From Candidatus [Bacteroides] periocalifornicus (lineage in GTDB: Bacteria > Bacteroidota > Bacteroidia > Bacteroidales > CAJPTX01), in contig LIIK01000016.1 of assembly GCA_001421095.1 (NCBI GenBank), positions 1-49,748 of the forward strand: a DNA stretch of 49,748 nt, given 5' to 3'. A program made the position numbers and the translations under genes. Under the pieces are notes generated by a model. That model was given only the letters and a program-made list of their open reading frames with translations. It was not told the origin of the DNA and did not search any database. Below, in pieces: positions 7,550 through 16,535 of the stretch (position 1 is its first letter; the number at the start of each line of letters is the position of its first letter).

Positions 7550-10500
7550 CTACACCCACCGCATAAGGCAGAAATCCATCCTGCTGGGCAACAGGGGACT
7601 CTTGGCGTAAAGGCGCACCGCCACATCAAAAGCTCCTGGTTCCTCTGGCCTCATCACCGCACGGTAAACAGCCCGAGTCCCCTCTTTCTGCACAAATTGG
7701 TACGGGACCACGCTGTGCACCTGCACGCTATCGTCACCTGGGCGTAGGATGGTTTGCACGAGTTCTACCCCCACATCATCAGGCGAGAGGTCGGGCAGGT
7801 CGAGCACCACGGTACTGCTGTATTCTCGCCCTGTTTCCACTGTTAGGTTGCCCATGCTAAGGCCCTCAACGCGAATTACGGTAATGGAATTCCAATGTCG
7901 TAGGAGCTTTTTCTTCCATGCCATAAGCGTCTTTAGCTCTTGGGCATCGTTGTCCAGCAAGCGGTGGTAACGAGCGCCTTGGGGAGCATAGTAGCGCTCG
8001 TAGTAATCTTGCTGCATACGGGTAGAGGTGAAACGTGGCGCAATACAGGTCATAGAGCGACGGATGTATGCCACCCATTCCTCTGGGATGTCCTGCGCAT
8101 TGCGACTATAGAACATGGGGGCGATCTCGCTCTCTATGGTGCTGTAGATCACCTCGGCGTCCAACTCATCCTGTATGGTCTGGTTCTGGTAGGTACGCAT
8201 CTGCGCGATAGCCCAGCCAGCTTTTGGTTCGTACCCCTCTACCCACCATCCATCGAGTACGCTGAAGTGTAGCGAGCCATTCATCACGGCCTTCATCCCG
8301 CTGGTACCACTGGCCTCCTGGGGGCGCGTTGGGGTGTTGAGCCAGACGTCTACCCCCTGCACCATCTTCTGGGCCAAAGCCATATCATAATTGGGCAGGA
8401 AGAGTAACTTTCCGCGAAATTCTGGCAGCATAGAGACCTCAAAGATCCGTTTGATTAGCTCTTGCCCTGGGATATCGTTTGGGTGTGCTTTCCCTGCAAA
8501 TAGCAGCTGAACAGGCCTTTCCGGGCTATTCACTATGGAGGCGAGCCGTTCCAGGTCGCTCAGCAGCAGGTGTGCGCGCTTGTAGGTGGCAAACCGTCGA
8601 GCAAAGCCAATGGTTAGCACATCGGGGCGTAGCTTTTCCTTAACCTCTAGGGTGTGCTTAGGGCTCTGGAATGAGGCCATTGAAGGGCTGGTAAGCTCCT
8701 CTACCACGCTGTCTACTAGCTGTTGGCGGAGTTTCTGGCGAATAGCCCATATTTCAGAGTCTGCGGCATCATGCAGATGCTCCCAACTCGGCAGAGCATC
8801 GGGTTGGCCGGGCTTGCAGAGCAGCGCTCGCCAGGGTTGGGCAATCCAGGTGGGAAAATGCACCCCGTTTGTCACGTAGCCCACATGGTTCTCATTGGCG
8901 AAGTAGCCTGGCCACAGCGCAGCGAACATCCTCTGGCTCACCTCCCCGTGGAGCTGGCTCACACCATTCACCCCCTGGGAGAACTGCGCCGCTAGGTTGC
9001 TCATGGAGAACTCCTCCTTGGGGTTGTGCGGATCTATACGCCCAAAACTCATGAAGCGCTCCCAGCTAATACAGTAGCGAGGGGGGTAATGGGCCATGTA
9101 GGTCCGCATGAGATCCTCGGGGAACCGATCATGCCCTGCGGGTACTGGCGTGTGGGTGGTGAATACAGACTGCGCCCGTAGCAGCTCTACCGCCTCGTCA
9201 AACGTGTAGTTTTGCCCAAGCATTAGCTGACGGAGCCGCTCCAGTGCCGCAAAGGCTGCATGCCCCTCGTTCAGGTGGAGAATATCGGGCTTAAACCCTG
9301 TAGCCATCAGCGCCCTAAGCCCTCCAATTCCGAGAATCATCTCCTGCTTGAACCGATTCTCCCTGTCGCCTCCGTAGAGGTAGTGCGTTATAGTACGGTC
9401 TTCCTCCGTGTTATCCTCAAAATCGGTGTCGAGCAGGTAGAGGGGTATGCGCCCCACCATTACCACCCATACCCTGATTCTTACGACCCTCCCGGGGAAA
9501 GCTACTTCCACCGTAAGCCAGTTCCCTTCCGCATCGCGCACGGGCTGGGCGGGAGTCTGGGTAAAGTTCTGGTGATTATACTGCGCTATCTGCTGCCCAC
9601 CTATGGAGAGGCGCTGGGTGAAGTAACCGTATCGATAGAATAGGCCGATGGCTGCAAGGTTCACATTGCGATCTGAAGCCTCCTTCAGGTAATCGCCCGC
9701 TAGCACGCCAAGCCCCCCCGAGTAGAGCTTAAGCGAGGCATGCAGCCCGTACTCCATGCTGAAGTAGCCTATGGCAGGGGTAGCTTTCTCCTTAGACGTA
9801 GCCATGTAGGCGTCGAACTGCGCCTTCACCTCGGCCAGGCGATGTACAAACTCGGTGTTCCCAGAGAGTTCCTCAAGTCGCTTGTAGGATATGGTATCGA
9901 GCAGCATCACAGGATTCTCCTCGCACTCTCTCCAGCGAAGCGGGGCTATGGAGGCGAAAAGATCGCGTGCCTCCTGATGCCAGCACCACCAGAGGTTATG
10001 CGCCAGTGAATCGAGCGCCTTCAGCGGTGCGGGAATATTCTTCTGAACCAGGATTCGATTCCAAGAGGGCAACGGTACAGGCGTCCGGAGATCCTCGTCA
10101 ATCTCTGGCACTGTGTCTGCAATCTGCGTATACTCCTCAGTTCTCCCCAACGCCTTAGCAATAGCCTGGCTGTAGGCATCCTTGTAGTTATCTACCAGTC
10201 TACTCCATACTGCGCACTCCGAAAGCTGCTGTGCGTGCCGAGCCGCCTCTTTGGCCTGCTGGGCATTCTGCAACGCCACGCTGCGCAGCGTGCTGGCTAT
10301 CCCCTGTACCACCTCTGGGGTATTCTCATCATTGCGAGGTAGCACGTGGACGCCTCCAGGCAGCTCTCCGGCCCGCTTCTGCACCCAGAGCCCGAAGCCC
10401 GCCAGCGTGGTGGTTACGGTTGGCACATGGAAAGCCACGCTCTCCAGCGGGGTATAGCCCCAGGGCTCGTAGTAGGAGGCAAACACGGTGAGATCCATCC

Positions 10501-11791
10501 CTATGAGGAGCTCATAGTAGGTGCGGTTGAACACGCCGTCGCGCCCATCCAGGTAGCAAGGCACGTATACCACCTGTACTCGGTCATCCACATGGTTGCT
10601 AAGCCCCTTCTCTCGAAGTCGCTGTAGTATTGGGTCGCGCTCGGGATCTGTGAGGGCGTGGGTTAGATGCCCACCACAACTATCGCCTGCTGGCGATGGT
10701 TCTCCGCTCTGCCTGAGCCAGTCGAGAACCAACGGGCAAGGGCCTTTATGCCCAGCTGGTATGAGCATAAAAGCCAACACTTTACGGTCAGGTTCAGGGT
10801 TATGATTCAGCTCTGCCAAAGCATCAATAAACACATCCAACCCCTTGTTCTTGAACTCATAGCGCCCGCTTGTGCCAACAATGAGCGAATCGACAGGCAC
10901 TGGATGCCCCAGCACAGCCTGGGCAACGGTGAGCAGCTGCAACCTCGCCTCTACTCGCTGCAGGTGATACTCCTCCCCTTCTGGCACAAAGTTGGGCTCA
11001 AAGCCATTGGGAGTCAAGAGATCCACCCCGCGCCCAAGGAACTGCTGGCATTCTGCCGCGGTGAGTTCGCTTACCGTGGTAAACACATCGGAGTGCTGGG
11101 CTGCAATCCGTTCGAGCGACTGCTTGGGTACCACGTGGAATTCCCTAGCCTTTGCCTCTGGATTGATGCCTGGTAGCTGCGAGTATAGCGGGACTCCATT
11201 GCCTGCGAGCGAGCGCCCGAGCACCGTGGCATGCGATGTGAAAACTGAACCGACCTGCGGCATGGCCTTTCGGAGGTAAAGAAGCCCCACGCCTGTCATC
11301 CACTCGTGGAACTGCGCGGTAATCCGATGCCGCATAGACAGCCGATGGATAATGAGGCTCTCGATAGCCCTCCCGGCAGCGTAACCAAAGAGGGCTGGCT
11401 CTATGTAATCCCACTGCCCCTCTAGCGAATCGAGCTGGTAGGTTTCCCAGAGGCGGCCAAATATGGCATCTTTCTGGGCAATATAGCTGGAGAAATCAAC
11501 CAGCATGGCTAGCGGCTCGCCAGGTATAGCCCACCGCCCCACACGCACCCGCACCCCCTCCTGCACCGCCTGCGCAGCCCAATCGCTAAGGGGAGTGTGC
11601 TCCTCTACAAATTCGGGATTCACCCCTCCCTCTCGTAAAATATCTGGCCCTATGGCGACGTAGAGCCCGGTGTAGCTATCGGCAAGGCTCTGAACCTTAG
11701 TGGATACCACCGTATGGATGCCACCCACCTTATTGCACACCTCCCAGCTCACCTCAAAGAGCGCATCGGGAACCAACCGTTTTTGTGCCAT
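7550..11791 (-). CDS. Fused glycogen synthase and alpha-glucan phosphorylase
   Basis: One frame of 1413 residues holds two enzymes. Residues 1 to about 555 are a GT3-type (eukaryotic-like) glycogen synthase, with EVSWEVCNKVGGIHTVVSTK at the N-terminus and the catalytic YEPWGYTPLES near 440-450. Residues about 575-690 match the DUF3417 lead of short alpha-glucan phosphorylases (LAHNLWWCWHQEAR). Residues about 690-1280 are a GT35 phosphorylase with GYFSMEYGLH, SVFTTHTPVPAGHD, TNGVHFPTW and the PLP-lysine at about 1167 in SGTSGMKAVMNG. A C-terminal region of about 120 residues looks like a beta-sandwich. The synthase half extends alpha-1,4-glucan from a sugar nucleotide; the phosphorylase half releases glucose 1-phosphate. 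The frame is uninterrupted, with no stop or re-start between the halves. It ends against the terminator shared with nadE, and its own -7 element is 41 bases upstream. Confidence 0.93.
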   Translation of the reverse strand: MAQKRLVPDALFEVSWEVCNKVGGIHTVVSTKVQSLADSYTGLYVAIGPDILREGGVNPEFVEEHTPLSDWAAQAVQEGVRVRVGRWAIPGEPLAMLVDFSSYIAQKDAIFGRLWETYQLDSLEGQWDYIEPALFGYAAGRAIESLIIHRLSMRHRITAQFHEWMTGVGLLYLRKAMPQVGSVFTSHATVLGRSLAGNGVPLYSQLPGINPEAKAREFHVVPKQSLERIAAQHSDVFTTVSELTAAECQQFLGRGVDLLTPNGFEPNFVPEGEEYHLQRVEARLQLLTVAQAVLGHPVPVDSLIVGTSGRYEFKNKGLDVFIDALAELNHNPEPDRKVLAFMLIPAGHKGPCPLVLDWLRQSGEPSPAGDSCGGHLTHALTDPERDPILQRLREKGLSNHVDDRVQVVYVPCYLDGRDGVFNRTYYELLIGMDLTVFASYYEPWGYTPLESVAFHVPTVTTTLAGFGLWVQKRAGELPGGVHVLPRNDENTPEVVQGIASTLRSVALQNAQQAKEAARHAQQLSECAVWSRLVDNYKDAYSQAIAKALGRTEEYTQIADTVPEIDEDLRTPVPLPSWNRILVQKNIPAPLKALDSLAHNLWWCWHQEARDLFASIAPLRWRECEENPVMLLDTISYKRLEELSGNTEFVHRLAEVKAQFDAYMATSKEKATPAIGYFSMEYGLHASLKLYSGGLGVLAGDYLKEASDRNVNLAAIGLFYRYGYFTQRLSIGGQQIAQYNHQNFTQTPAQPVRDAEGNWLTVEVAFPGRVVRIRVWVVMVGRIPLYLLDTDFEDNTEEDRTITHYLYGGDRENRFKQEMILGIGGLRALMATGFKPDILHLNEGHAAFAALERLRQLMLGQNYTFDEAVELLRAQSVFTTHTPVPAGHDRFPEDLMRTYMAHYPPRYCISWERFMSFGRIDPHNPKEEFSMSNLAAQFSQGVNGVSQLHGEVSQRMFAALWPGYFANENHVGYVTNGVHFPTWIAQPWRALLCKPGQPDALPSWEHLHDAADSEIWAIRQKLRQQLVDSVVEELTSPSMASFQSPKHTLEVKEKLRPDVLTIGFARRFATYKRAHLLLSDLERLASIVNSPERPVQLLFAGKAHPNDIPGQELIKRIFEVSMLPEFRGKLLFLPNYDMALAQKMVQGVDVWLNTPTRPQEASGTSGMKAVMNGSLHFSVLDGWWVEGYEPKAGWAIAQMRTYQNQTIQDELDAEVIYSTIESEIAPMFYSRNAQDIPEEWVAYIRRSMTCIAPRFTSTRMQQDYYERYYAPQGARYHRLLDNDAQELKTLMAWKKKLLRHWNSITVIRVEGLSMGNLTVETGREYSSTVVLDLPDLSPDDVGVELVQTILRPGDDSVQVHSVVPYQFVQKEGTRAVYRAVMRPEEPGAFDVAVRLYAKSPLLPSRMDFCLMRWV

Positions 11792-11831
11792 GCCCGTACA
11801 GTTTTTTCACCACCACTGGAATACTACGGGG

Positions 11832-11839
11832 CAAAGGTA
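11832..11839 (-). promoter_or_regulatory. Promoter -7 element for the glycogen fusion gene
   Basis: The - strand reads TACCTTTG, the most common form of the Bacteroidota -7 element, 41 bases upstream of the ATG at 11791. Confidence 0.75.
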
Positions 11840-11960
11840 GCGAAATTTAGGGGAAAAGCCTAACGGAGAAATCGAATCCTGCCTGCGCCGTGCATCAGAG
11901 GTGGTAGGGCTTTAGTGGGTATAAATTCTGAGCAATAGCCCCGATTCCATTTTAAGTGAT

Positions 11961-11968
11961 TACCTTTG
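11961..11968 (+). promoter_or_regulatory. Promoter -7 element for the DEAD-box helicase
   Basis: TACCTTTG on the + strand implies a leader of about 90 bases before the GTG start at 12065. A long leader is common for DEAD-box RNA helicase genes, which are often cold-regulated, but no specific element is recognised here. Confidence 0.65.
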
Positions 11969-12064
11969 CGGAAGGATATGGTGTAATCACCCACATTTTC
12001 CGCCACATTCCCAAGGCTGCATATGCCTGAAAATCCACATTCTACTTCCAAAATTCTATAGCAA

Positions 12065-13402
12065 GTGAACTTTTCAGAATTCGGTTTCACCCAAGGGCTT
12101 ACCGAGGGGCTAGAGGCAATGGGATACCAAGAAGCGACCCCCATTCAGGCCGCAGCAATCCCGATGATCCAAGCTGGGCATGACCTAATCGGCTGCGCGC
12201 AAACTGGCACTGGCAAAACCGCAGCATTCCTCCTCCCCATACTCGACCGGCTGTGCCGCGCACAAGATGCGAAACCAGGCACCCGTGCGCTCATCATAGT
12301 GCCCACCAGAGAGCTGGCCGTGCAGATAGATCAGCAGGTAGAGGGGTTGGCCTACTTCATCAATGTCACCTCCAAGGCTGTTTACGGCGGCAACGACGGC
12401 AAGCAATGGGATGCCCAGCGGAATGCGCTAGACCTGGGGGCCGATATCCTGGTAGCCACGCCCGGGCGATTAATCCAGTTCCTACAGCTCGGCATGGCCA
12501 CGCTAGGGAGCATAGAAACCCTAGTGCTAGACGAGGCAGACCGGATGCTCGACATGGGATTCTTCCCCGATATTGAGCGGATTCTCAAGGAGCTTCACGG
12601 TAGGAAGCAGACGTTGCTCTTCTCAGCCACCATGCCCCCAGAGGTGAAGCGGCTCGCAGAGAAGATACTCCACCAGCCAGAGATGATCAGCCTCGCGGTA
12701 TCTAAACCCGCTGAACGCATAAAGCAGCAGAAAACACTGCTGGGGGCTAGCAGCAAGATACCTGCCCTGGTAGAATTCTTCGCGCAGCGCAGCGATGTGA
12801 AGAGCGCCATCATATTCGCCGAAAAGAAAACGACTGTAAGGGAATTGGCCATACAGCTACATCGGCGCGGGCTACAGGTAGTAAGCATCCACTCAGACCT
12901 CGAACAGGGCGAACGTGAGCAGGCACTGCAAGCCTTTAAGGCCCATGAAAAACGAATACTGGTAGCCACCGATATTGTGGCCAGAGGCATTGACATAGAG
13001 GATGTAGATCTTGTGGTGAATTTCAATGTTCCCCAGACCGCCGAGGCCTACGTACACAGAGTGGGGCGTACCGCGCGAGCAGCCCAAAGCGGTGAGGCTC
13101 TAACGCTGGTATCGGCTGATGATGCCGAGGCTCTCCGCCAGGTAGAGGCCCACCTAGGCGCCCCCATCCCGAGCATCACCCTCGAGAGGGTCACCCCCTA
13201 TACCAACGACGACCATCGGGGCAAGCGGAGTACGCCTCCCCAGCGTCGGGGTGGTGGCGGCAGCCAGGGGCACCATGCCAGCCCGCAGAGGCATCAGGGG
13301 AAGCCCAGCGACCACCATCATGGCAAGCCACGCCCCGCCAACAGGCCTAGCCACAAAAAGGCGAATACCCCATCACACGGGACCACGAAAAGATCAGAAT
13401 AG
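12065..13402 (+). CDS. DEAD-box RNA helicase (RhlE-like)
   Basis: This ATP-dependent RNA helicase (445 residues) carries all the core motifs: the Q-motif FGFTQ...ATPIQ (7-28), motif I CAQTGTGKT (44-52), Ia PTRELAVQ, Ib TPGR, II DEAD (VLDEADRMLDMGF), III SAT, then VSIHSDLEQGER, ATDIVARGIDI and YVHRVGRTAR. The last 65 residues are a basic, low-complexity tail rich in Gly, His, Pro, Lys and Arg, usual for RNA-contacting tails of RhlE-type enzymes in ribosome assembly or mRNA turnover. Translation appears to begin at a GTG, since the N-terminus MNFSEFGF fits the family and no ATG precedes it. Confidence 0.92.
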   Translation: MNFSEFGFTQGLTEGLEAMGYQEATPIQAAAIPMIQAGHDLIGCAQTGTGKTAAFLLPILDRLCRAQDAKPGTRALIIVPTRELAVQIDQQVEGLAYFINVTSKAVYGGNDGKQWDAQRNALDLGADILVATPGRLIQFLQLGMATLGSIETLVLDEADRMLDMGFFPDIERILKELHGRKQTLLFSATMPPEVKRLAEKILHQPEMISLAVSKPAERIKQQKTLLGASSKIPALVEFFAQRSDVKSAIIFAEKKTTVRELAIQLHRRGLQVVSIHSDLEQGEREQALQAFKAHEKRILVATDIVARGIDIEDVDLVVNFNVPQTAEAYVHRVGRTARAAQSGEALTLVSADDAEALRQVEAHLGAPIPSITLERVTPYTNDDHRGKRSTPPQRRGGGGSQGHHASPQRHQGKPSDHHHGKPRPANRPSHKKANTPSHGTTKRSE

Positions 13403-13593
13403 CTCTGCTCCCCAGCTACGAGCCACCGGGAGAACAGCTCCAACGAAAAGGAGGATTTTTAGGGACAGACCAACAGATTCCGCAGAGGAAAATCGGGATG
13501 GGAGCGGGCATATAGCAGTACGGCAGGGTGGGAGAATCCAACAGCAAGATCGCAGGTAGAGAGCCTCGGCTTGCCAGAATGCTGGATTTGTTG

Positions 13594-13601
13594 TACCTTT
13601 G
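13594..13601 (+). promoter_or_regulatory. Promoter -7 element for the OmpH-like gene
   Basis: TACCTTTG at this position puts the transcript start near 13608. An ATG at 13599 therefore cannot be used, which supports the lipoprotein start at 13653. Confidence 0.75.
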
Positions 13602-13652
13602 CCCCGAACCTCTGCAAGGAGAGGCGATAACATCAGAAGCAAATCGACCATA

Positions 13653-14318
13653 ATGAAGATTCTACGTAGCATTGCGCTGGTGCTAGCATGCGGCGCGCTC
13701 ATGGGCTTGGCGGCCTGCCACTCGAACGATGGGGCTAAAACCCCTGCGGAATCCCAAACTGCAGATTCCACAGCAGCACCCACCGAGGGGCAAATGGGCG
13801 AACAGGTGGAGATGACCGAGCCTAGCAACCCACTCCCCACGGTGGGGCTGAGGATCGCCTGGGTAGATATGGACTCGCTGATGCACGGGTACGACTACTA
13901 CTTCGCCATGGAGAAGGAGATGGCCTCCCTCAACGCCAGCGCGGAGAAAGAGCTCAACGAAAAGGGGCAGAGCCTGCAACGCCGAGCCGCAGAATTCCAG
14001 AGCAACGTGGAGAAAGGGCTGCTCACCCGCTCAGAAGCGCAAAAGCTACAGGAAGAACTTGGGCAGGAGCAGGCGCGTCTACTGCAGCTCCAGGAAAGCA
14101 AACGCCAGCAGCTGCTGGAGGAGGAGCAGGTGCGGCTACGCAAGGTAACGGCTGCCATTCAGGGTTTTATAAACCGCTACAACCAAAGTCACGGCTATAA
14201 CTACATCCTAAGCGTGGGGACGTTGTACGCCGACCCTCGGCTATCGATAACCGCCGAAGTTCTCAAAGGTCTCAACGAGGAGTACGCTGCCGAGCACGCC
14301 AAAAACGCTAAAAAGTAG
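13653..14318 (+). CDS. OmpH/Skp-family lipoprotein
   Basis: The 221-residue protein begins with a lipoprotein signal ending in the lipobox GLAAC (Cys22), followed by an acidic Ser/Thr-rich spacer. From about residue 63 (LRIAWVDMDSL) it is an OmpH/Skp-type domain: a short strand, a long helical coiled coil rich in Glu, Gln, Arg and Leu (about 85-175), then the C-terminal GYNYILSVGTLYAD segment. Skp-type proteins are periplasmic chaperones for outer-membrane proteins. Bacteroidota carry several paralogues, and a lipid-anchored form is common. Its exact clients are unknown. Its own promoter lies 52 bases upstream, and the FtsB/DivIC gene follows 77 bases later. Confidence 0.85.
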   Translation: MKILRSIALVLACGALMGLAACHSNDGAKTPAESQTADSTAAPTEGQMGEQVEMTEPSNPLPTVGLRIAWVDMDSLMHGYDYYFAMEKEMASLNASAEKELNEKGQSLQRRAAEFQSNVEKGLLTRSEAQKLQEELGQEQARLLQLQESKRQQLLEEEQVRLRKVTAAIQGFINRYNQSHGYNYILSVGTLYADPRLSITAEVLKGLNEEYAAEHAKNAKK

Positions 14319-14395
14319 CTAGCCACGTAAGCCCACACTAGGGAATCTACTCGCAGCACAACGCGCGAATCTTCCCCACAGCTCAGCGTACTACC

Positions 14396-14707
14396 ATGCA
14401 GATTGTAAGAGCCATAGCATTACGACTGGCACGCGCCATGCAGCAGAACATCTACGTGGTGCTGCTGGTAGTATTCTTAGTGTGGATCTCCTTTTTCGAT
14501 TCCTACAGCATTCTGAGCGTGCTCGGCTCACGGAGGCGCGTGCATGCTCTACGCACACAGCGGGAGTACTACACCAAACGGATTGCCGCCGAGCGACAAC
14601 GCCTCCACGAGCTGCGAACCGACCGGGAAAACCTTGAAAAATTTGCACGCGAAAGCTACTACATGAGCCGTCCGAACGAGGATGTATACGTGGTGGGCGA
14701 AGAGTAG
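14396..14707 (+). CDS. Septum formation initiator (FtsB/DivIC family)
   Basis: This 103-residue protein has a short basic cytoplasmic N-terminus and one membrane helix (about residues 19-38, YVVLLVVFLVWISFF). A periplasmic coiled coil follows (LRTQREYYTKRIAAERQRL...LRTDRENLEKFARE), ending in the family motif ESYYMSRPNEDVYVV. FtsB/DivIC proteins join FtsL and FtsQ/DivIB in the divisome and trigger septal wall synthesis. The FFDSYS stretch just after the helix is characteristic of Bacteroidota members. Confidence 0.85.
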   Translation: MQIVRAIALRLARAMQQNIYVVLLVVFLVWISFFDSYSILSVLGSRRRVHALRTQREYYTKRIAAERQRLHELRTDRENLEKFARESYYMSRPNEDVYVVGEE

Positions 14708-14778
14708 TCGCACCGTAGGCTAGGGAGCTACTCTGTGAAAATTTTTCAGTGCCATATTGCTAATTCGAAAAAAGTACC

Positions 14779-14786
14779 TACCTTTG
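14779..14786 (+). promoter_or_regulatory. Promoter -7 element for tRNA-Val
   Basis: TACCTTTG lies 20 bases before the tRNA gene, as expected for a promoter that fires just upstream of the mature 5' end. Confidence 0.75.
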
Positions 14787-14805
14787 CAGTCGATTTGCAG
14801 GAGTT

Positions 14806-14880
14806 GGGAGCTTAGCTCAGCTGGTTCAGAGCGTCTGCCCTACAAGCAGAGGGTCATAGGTTCGAATCCTATAGCTCCCA
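14806..14880 (+). tRNA. tRNA-Val, anticodon UAC
   Basis: All cloverleaf parts can be drawn: acceptor GGGAGCT/AGCTCCC with discriminator A, U8-A9, D-stem GCTC/GAGC, anticodon stem TCTGC/GCAGA around loop CCTACAA (anticodon TAC), a 5-base variable loop, and T-stem ATAGG/CCTAT around TTCGAAT. CCA is not encoded and must be added after transcription. It reads valine GUN codons, chiefly GUA and GUG. It stands alone and is the last feature before a 600-base gap of repeats and hairpins. Confidence 0.95.
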
Positions 14881-15079
14881 CAGGCAGGGAGAATCATCCA
14901 AGATTTCCCTCCATTCCTAGCTTGCCAAACCACCCACCTCCACCCTGTTTGGCATCCCCCCCTACATTGCCATTGCATAGCTGCGCATAGAGCAGACTTG
15001 CCACTTCCCGGCTCCATTGGCGACGGGGAGGCGGCAGCGTTGCGCACTTATCCTGCGTATGCGCAAAAACTCCTCCCCT

Positions 15080-15112
15080 AAGACCTCTGCAAAACTCACA
15101 TAAACGGTGCGG
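15080..15112. repeat. Dispersed repeat, copy 2
   Basis: It matches the copy at 7487-7521 over AAGACCTCT, GCAAAACTCACATAA and CGG, with small insertions and deletions. No open transposase frame is near either copy. Confidence 0.45.
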
Positions 15113-15295
15113 CACGCTGCGTCGCTACAGTCTTCGAGAACTTGAATCGATTGACTAAAAACTCTTTACCCGCTAGAGGGGGAAAGCCCTCCTATAAAAG
15201 GTTGGCCACTTGCGGGACTTCTGCTGTGGTCTTGGAATTGCAATCCACACACACTGTTCAGTCGGCTACAGCACTCCGGGATTCGGTAGAACAAA

Positions 15296-15323
15296 GAAAA
15301 AACCGCCCTGCATAGCAAGACGG
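15296..15323 (-). terminator. Intrinsic terminator of the miaA-glycosyltransferase operon
   Basis: On the - strand, CCGTCTTGC pairs with GCAGGGCGG (two G-U pairs, 3-base loop) and is followed by GTTTTTTC-type sequence. It lies about 170 bases beyond the glycosyltransferase stop. Confidence 0.7.
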
Positions 15324-15381
15324 CTCAGATTCGTATGACTACTAGCCCCCGAGCTAGAATGGCTGGGAGCGAATGTGGATT

Positions 15382-15451
15382 AAAGCGCACGGCAACAGAA
15401 GGAGCCGATCATCCACTCGGTGATCATTCCTTTTGGACTGCCGTGCGCTTT
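15382..15451. repeat. Long hairpin with perfect 13-bp outer arms
   Basis: AAAGCGCACGGCA (15382-15394) is exactly complementary to 15439-15451. Inside it, AAGGA/TCCTT and GATCA/TGATC segments could extend the stem. There is no T-run on either side, so this is not a standard terminator. It lies 45 bases past the glycosyltransferase stop, and could be an mRNA 3'-end protector or a small structured element. Confidence 0.6.
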
Positions 15452-15495
15452 GTCTATTCCACCGAGCTTAACAGGCGAATATGGGTAACGACACT

Positions 15496-16476
15496 CTACA
15501 ACGAATCGTCTGATTCTAACCCGATTGCCGCGAATATGAAGCCCAATCCGTAAGCGATGATCATGGTGGCACAGGCAAACAGCGCGCGAAAGGCCACCTG
15601 CACGCTCCCCATAGTTCGCCATGCGTGGAAAAAGATGAGCAATGCGTATGCCAGTATCACCAGGTAGGCCCATACGATGTACGGCGAAAAACTCAATGCC
15701 AACGTGGCTATAAGCAGCAGAACGGCCAGCGAAGGGAAAAGGTGAACCAGTCGTAATGTTCCCCTGTGCCTCTTGCTCAGCGTTACCCGGGCCTGCCCAG
15801 AGTGCCACACCTGGCGGTAGAAGGCCCACAGCGTATCTCTACGCTTATGGTACACAAAGAGCTGCGGCAGTAGTGCGGCCTTGTGTCCAGCGGCTATAAC
15901 CCGCATGCTAAAATCCACATCCTCGCCATAGCGCATGGCTGCAAAGCCACCCACCTGCTGAAACGCCCAGCTGCGCACCCCCATATTGAACGTGCGGGGG
16001 TAGAAACGATCCGTTCGCTCGCCCCCTCCCCTTATGCCCCCGGTGGTGAACGGTGAGGTCATGGCATAGCTTATAGCCTTCTGCAGTGGAGTGAAGCTCG
16101 GATGGGCATCATCAGGTCCTCCAAAAAGGGCAATGTTGGTACGCGAAGCCAGCAACTCCTCTGCCTGGGCAAAATAGTTGATCGGGATAAGGCAGTCCGA
16201 GTCAAAGAATACGAGCCAGTCCGTTTCGTTTCCTACAGCTTTCGCCCCGGTATTCCTTGCGGCGGCTGGGCCAGCATTCTCCTGGTAAATATAGCGAATC
16301 GGGAACTGGGGGGCGTACTGCTCTATAAGCTCATCGCTCCGTATTGTGGAACCATCATCCACCACCACCACCTGGAAATTGCGCACAGATTGGTCTGCCA
16401 ACGATTGAAGAAGCTCTGCCAGCTCCTGAGGACGGTTGTAAACGGGAACAATTACGGTGAATAGCATCTTACGCAT
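15496..16476 (-). CDS. Family 2 glycosyltransferase, membrane-bound
   Basis: This 326-residue enzyme has a GT-A domain: TVIVPVYNRPQEL at the N-terminus, VVVVDDGST near 38, GPAAARNTGAK near 70, FFDSDC (the DxD-type metal site) near 90, and GEDVDFSMR near 180. About three C-terminal membrane helices (roughly residues 240-315) anchor it to the inner membrane. It should transfer a sugar from a nucleotide donor to a lipid or polysaccharide acceptor that cannot be told from sequence. The ATG at 16476 is used; the longer frame would start with TTG, and an ATG nine bases later is also possible. It is the last gene of an operon with miaA. Confidence 0.82.
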   Translation of the reverse strand: MRKMLFTVIVPVYNRPQELAELLQSLADQSVRNFQVVVVDDGSTIRSDELIEQYAPQFPIRYIYQENAGPAAARNTGAKAVGNETDWLVFFDSDCLIPINYFAQAEELLASRTNIALFGGPDDAHPSFTPLQKAISYAMTSPFTTGGIRGGGERTDRFYPRTFNMGVRSWAFQQVGGFAAMRYGEDVDFSMRVIAAGHKAALLPQLFVYHKRRDTLWAFYRQVWHSGQARVTLSKRHRGTLRLVHLFPSLAVLLLIATLALSFSPYIVWAYLVILAYALLIFFHAWRTMGSVQVAFRALFACATMIIAYGLGFIFAAIGLESDDSL

Positions 16477-16535
16477 GACAAATTCGGTTAGGCGAACTAG
16501 AAATTCAAATGCGATAAACTCCAAACAGCCAGAAA

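Larger units (their letters stand above)
14881..15495. other. Intergenic region after tRNA-Val
   Basis: No gene is supported. The 615 bases hold the second copy of the AAGACCTCT repeat (15080-15112), a sequence AATCGATTGACTAAAA (15145-15160) that recurs near 30.96 kb and 41.73 kb, a terminator for the - strand operon (15296-15323), and a long hairpin (15382-15451). The region 3' of a tRNA is a common insertion point, but no integrase or repeated tRNA end is present. Confidence 0.5.

Noticed and set aside
14806..15495. Integrated element at tRNA-Val
   Set aside because: No duplicated tRNA 3' end, integrase or phage gene follows; only short repeats and hairpins are present.
15335..15553. A 72-codon frame between tRNA-Val and the glycosyltransferase
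   Set aside because: It overlaps the long hairpin and the 3' end of the glycosyltransferase gene on the other strand; no family likeness.
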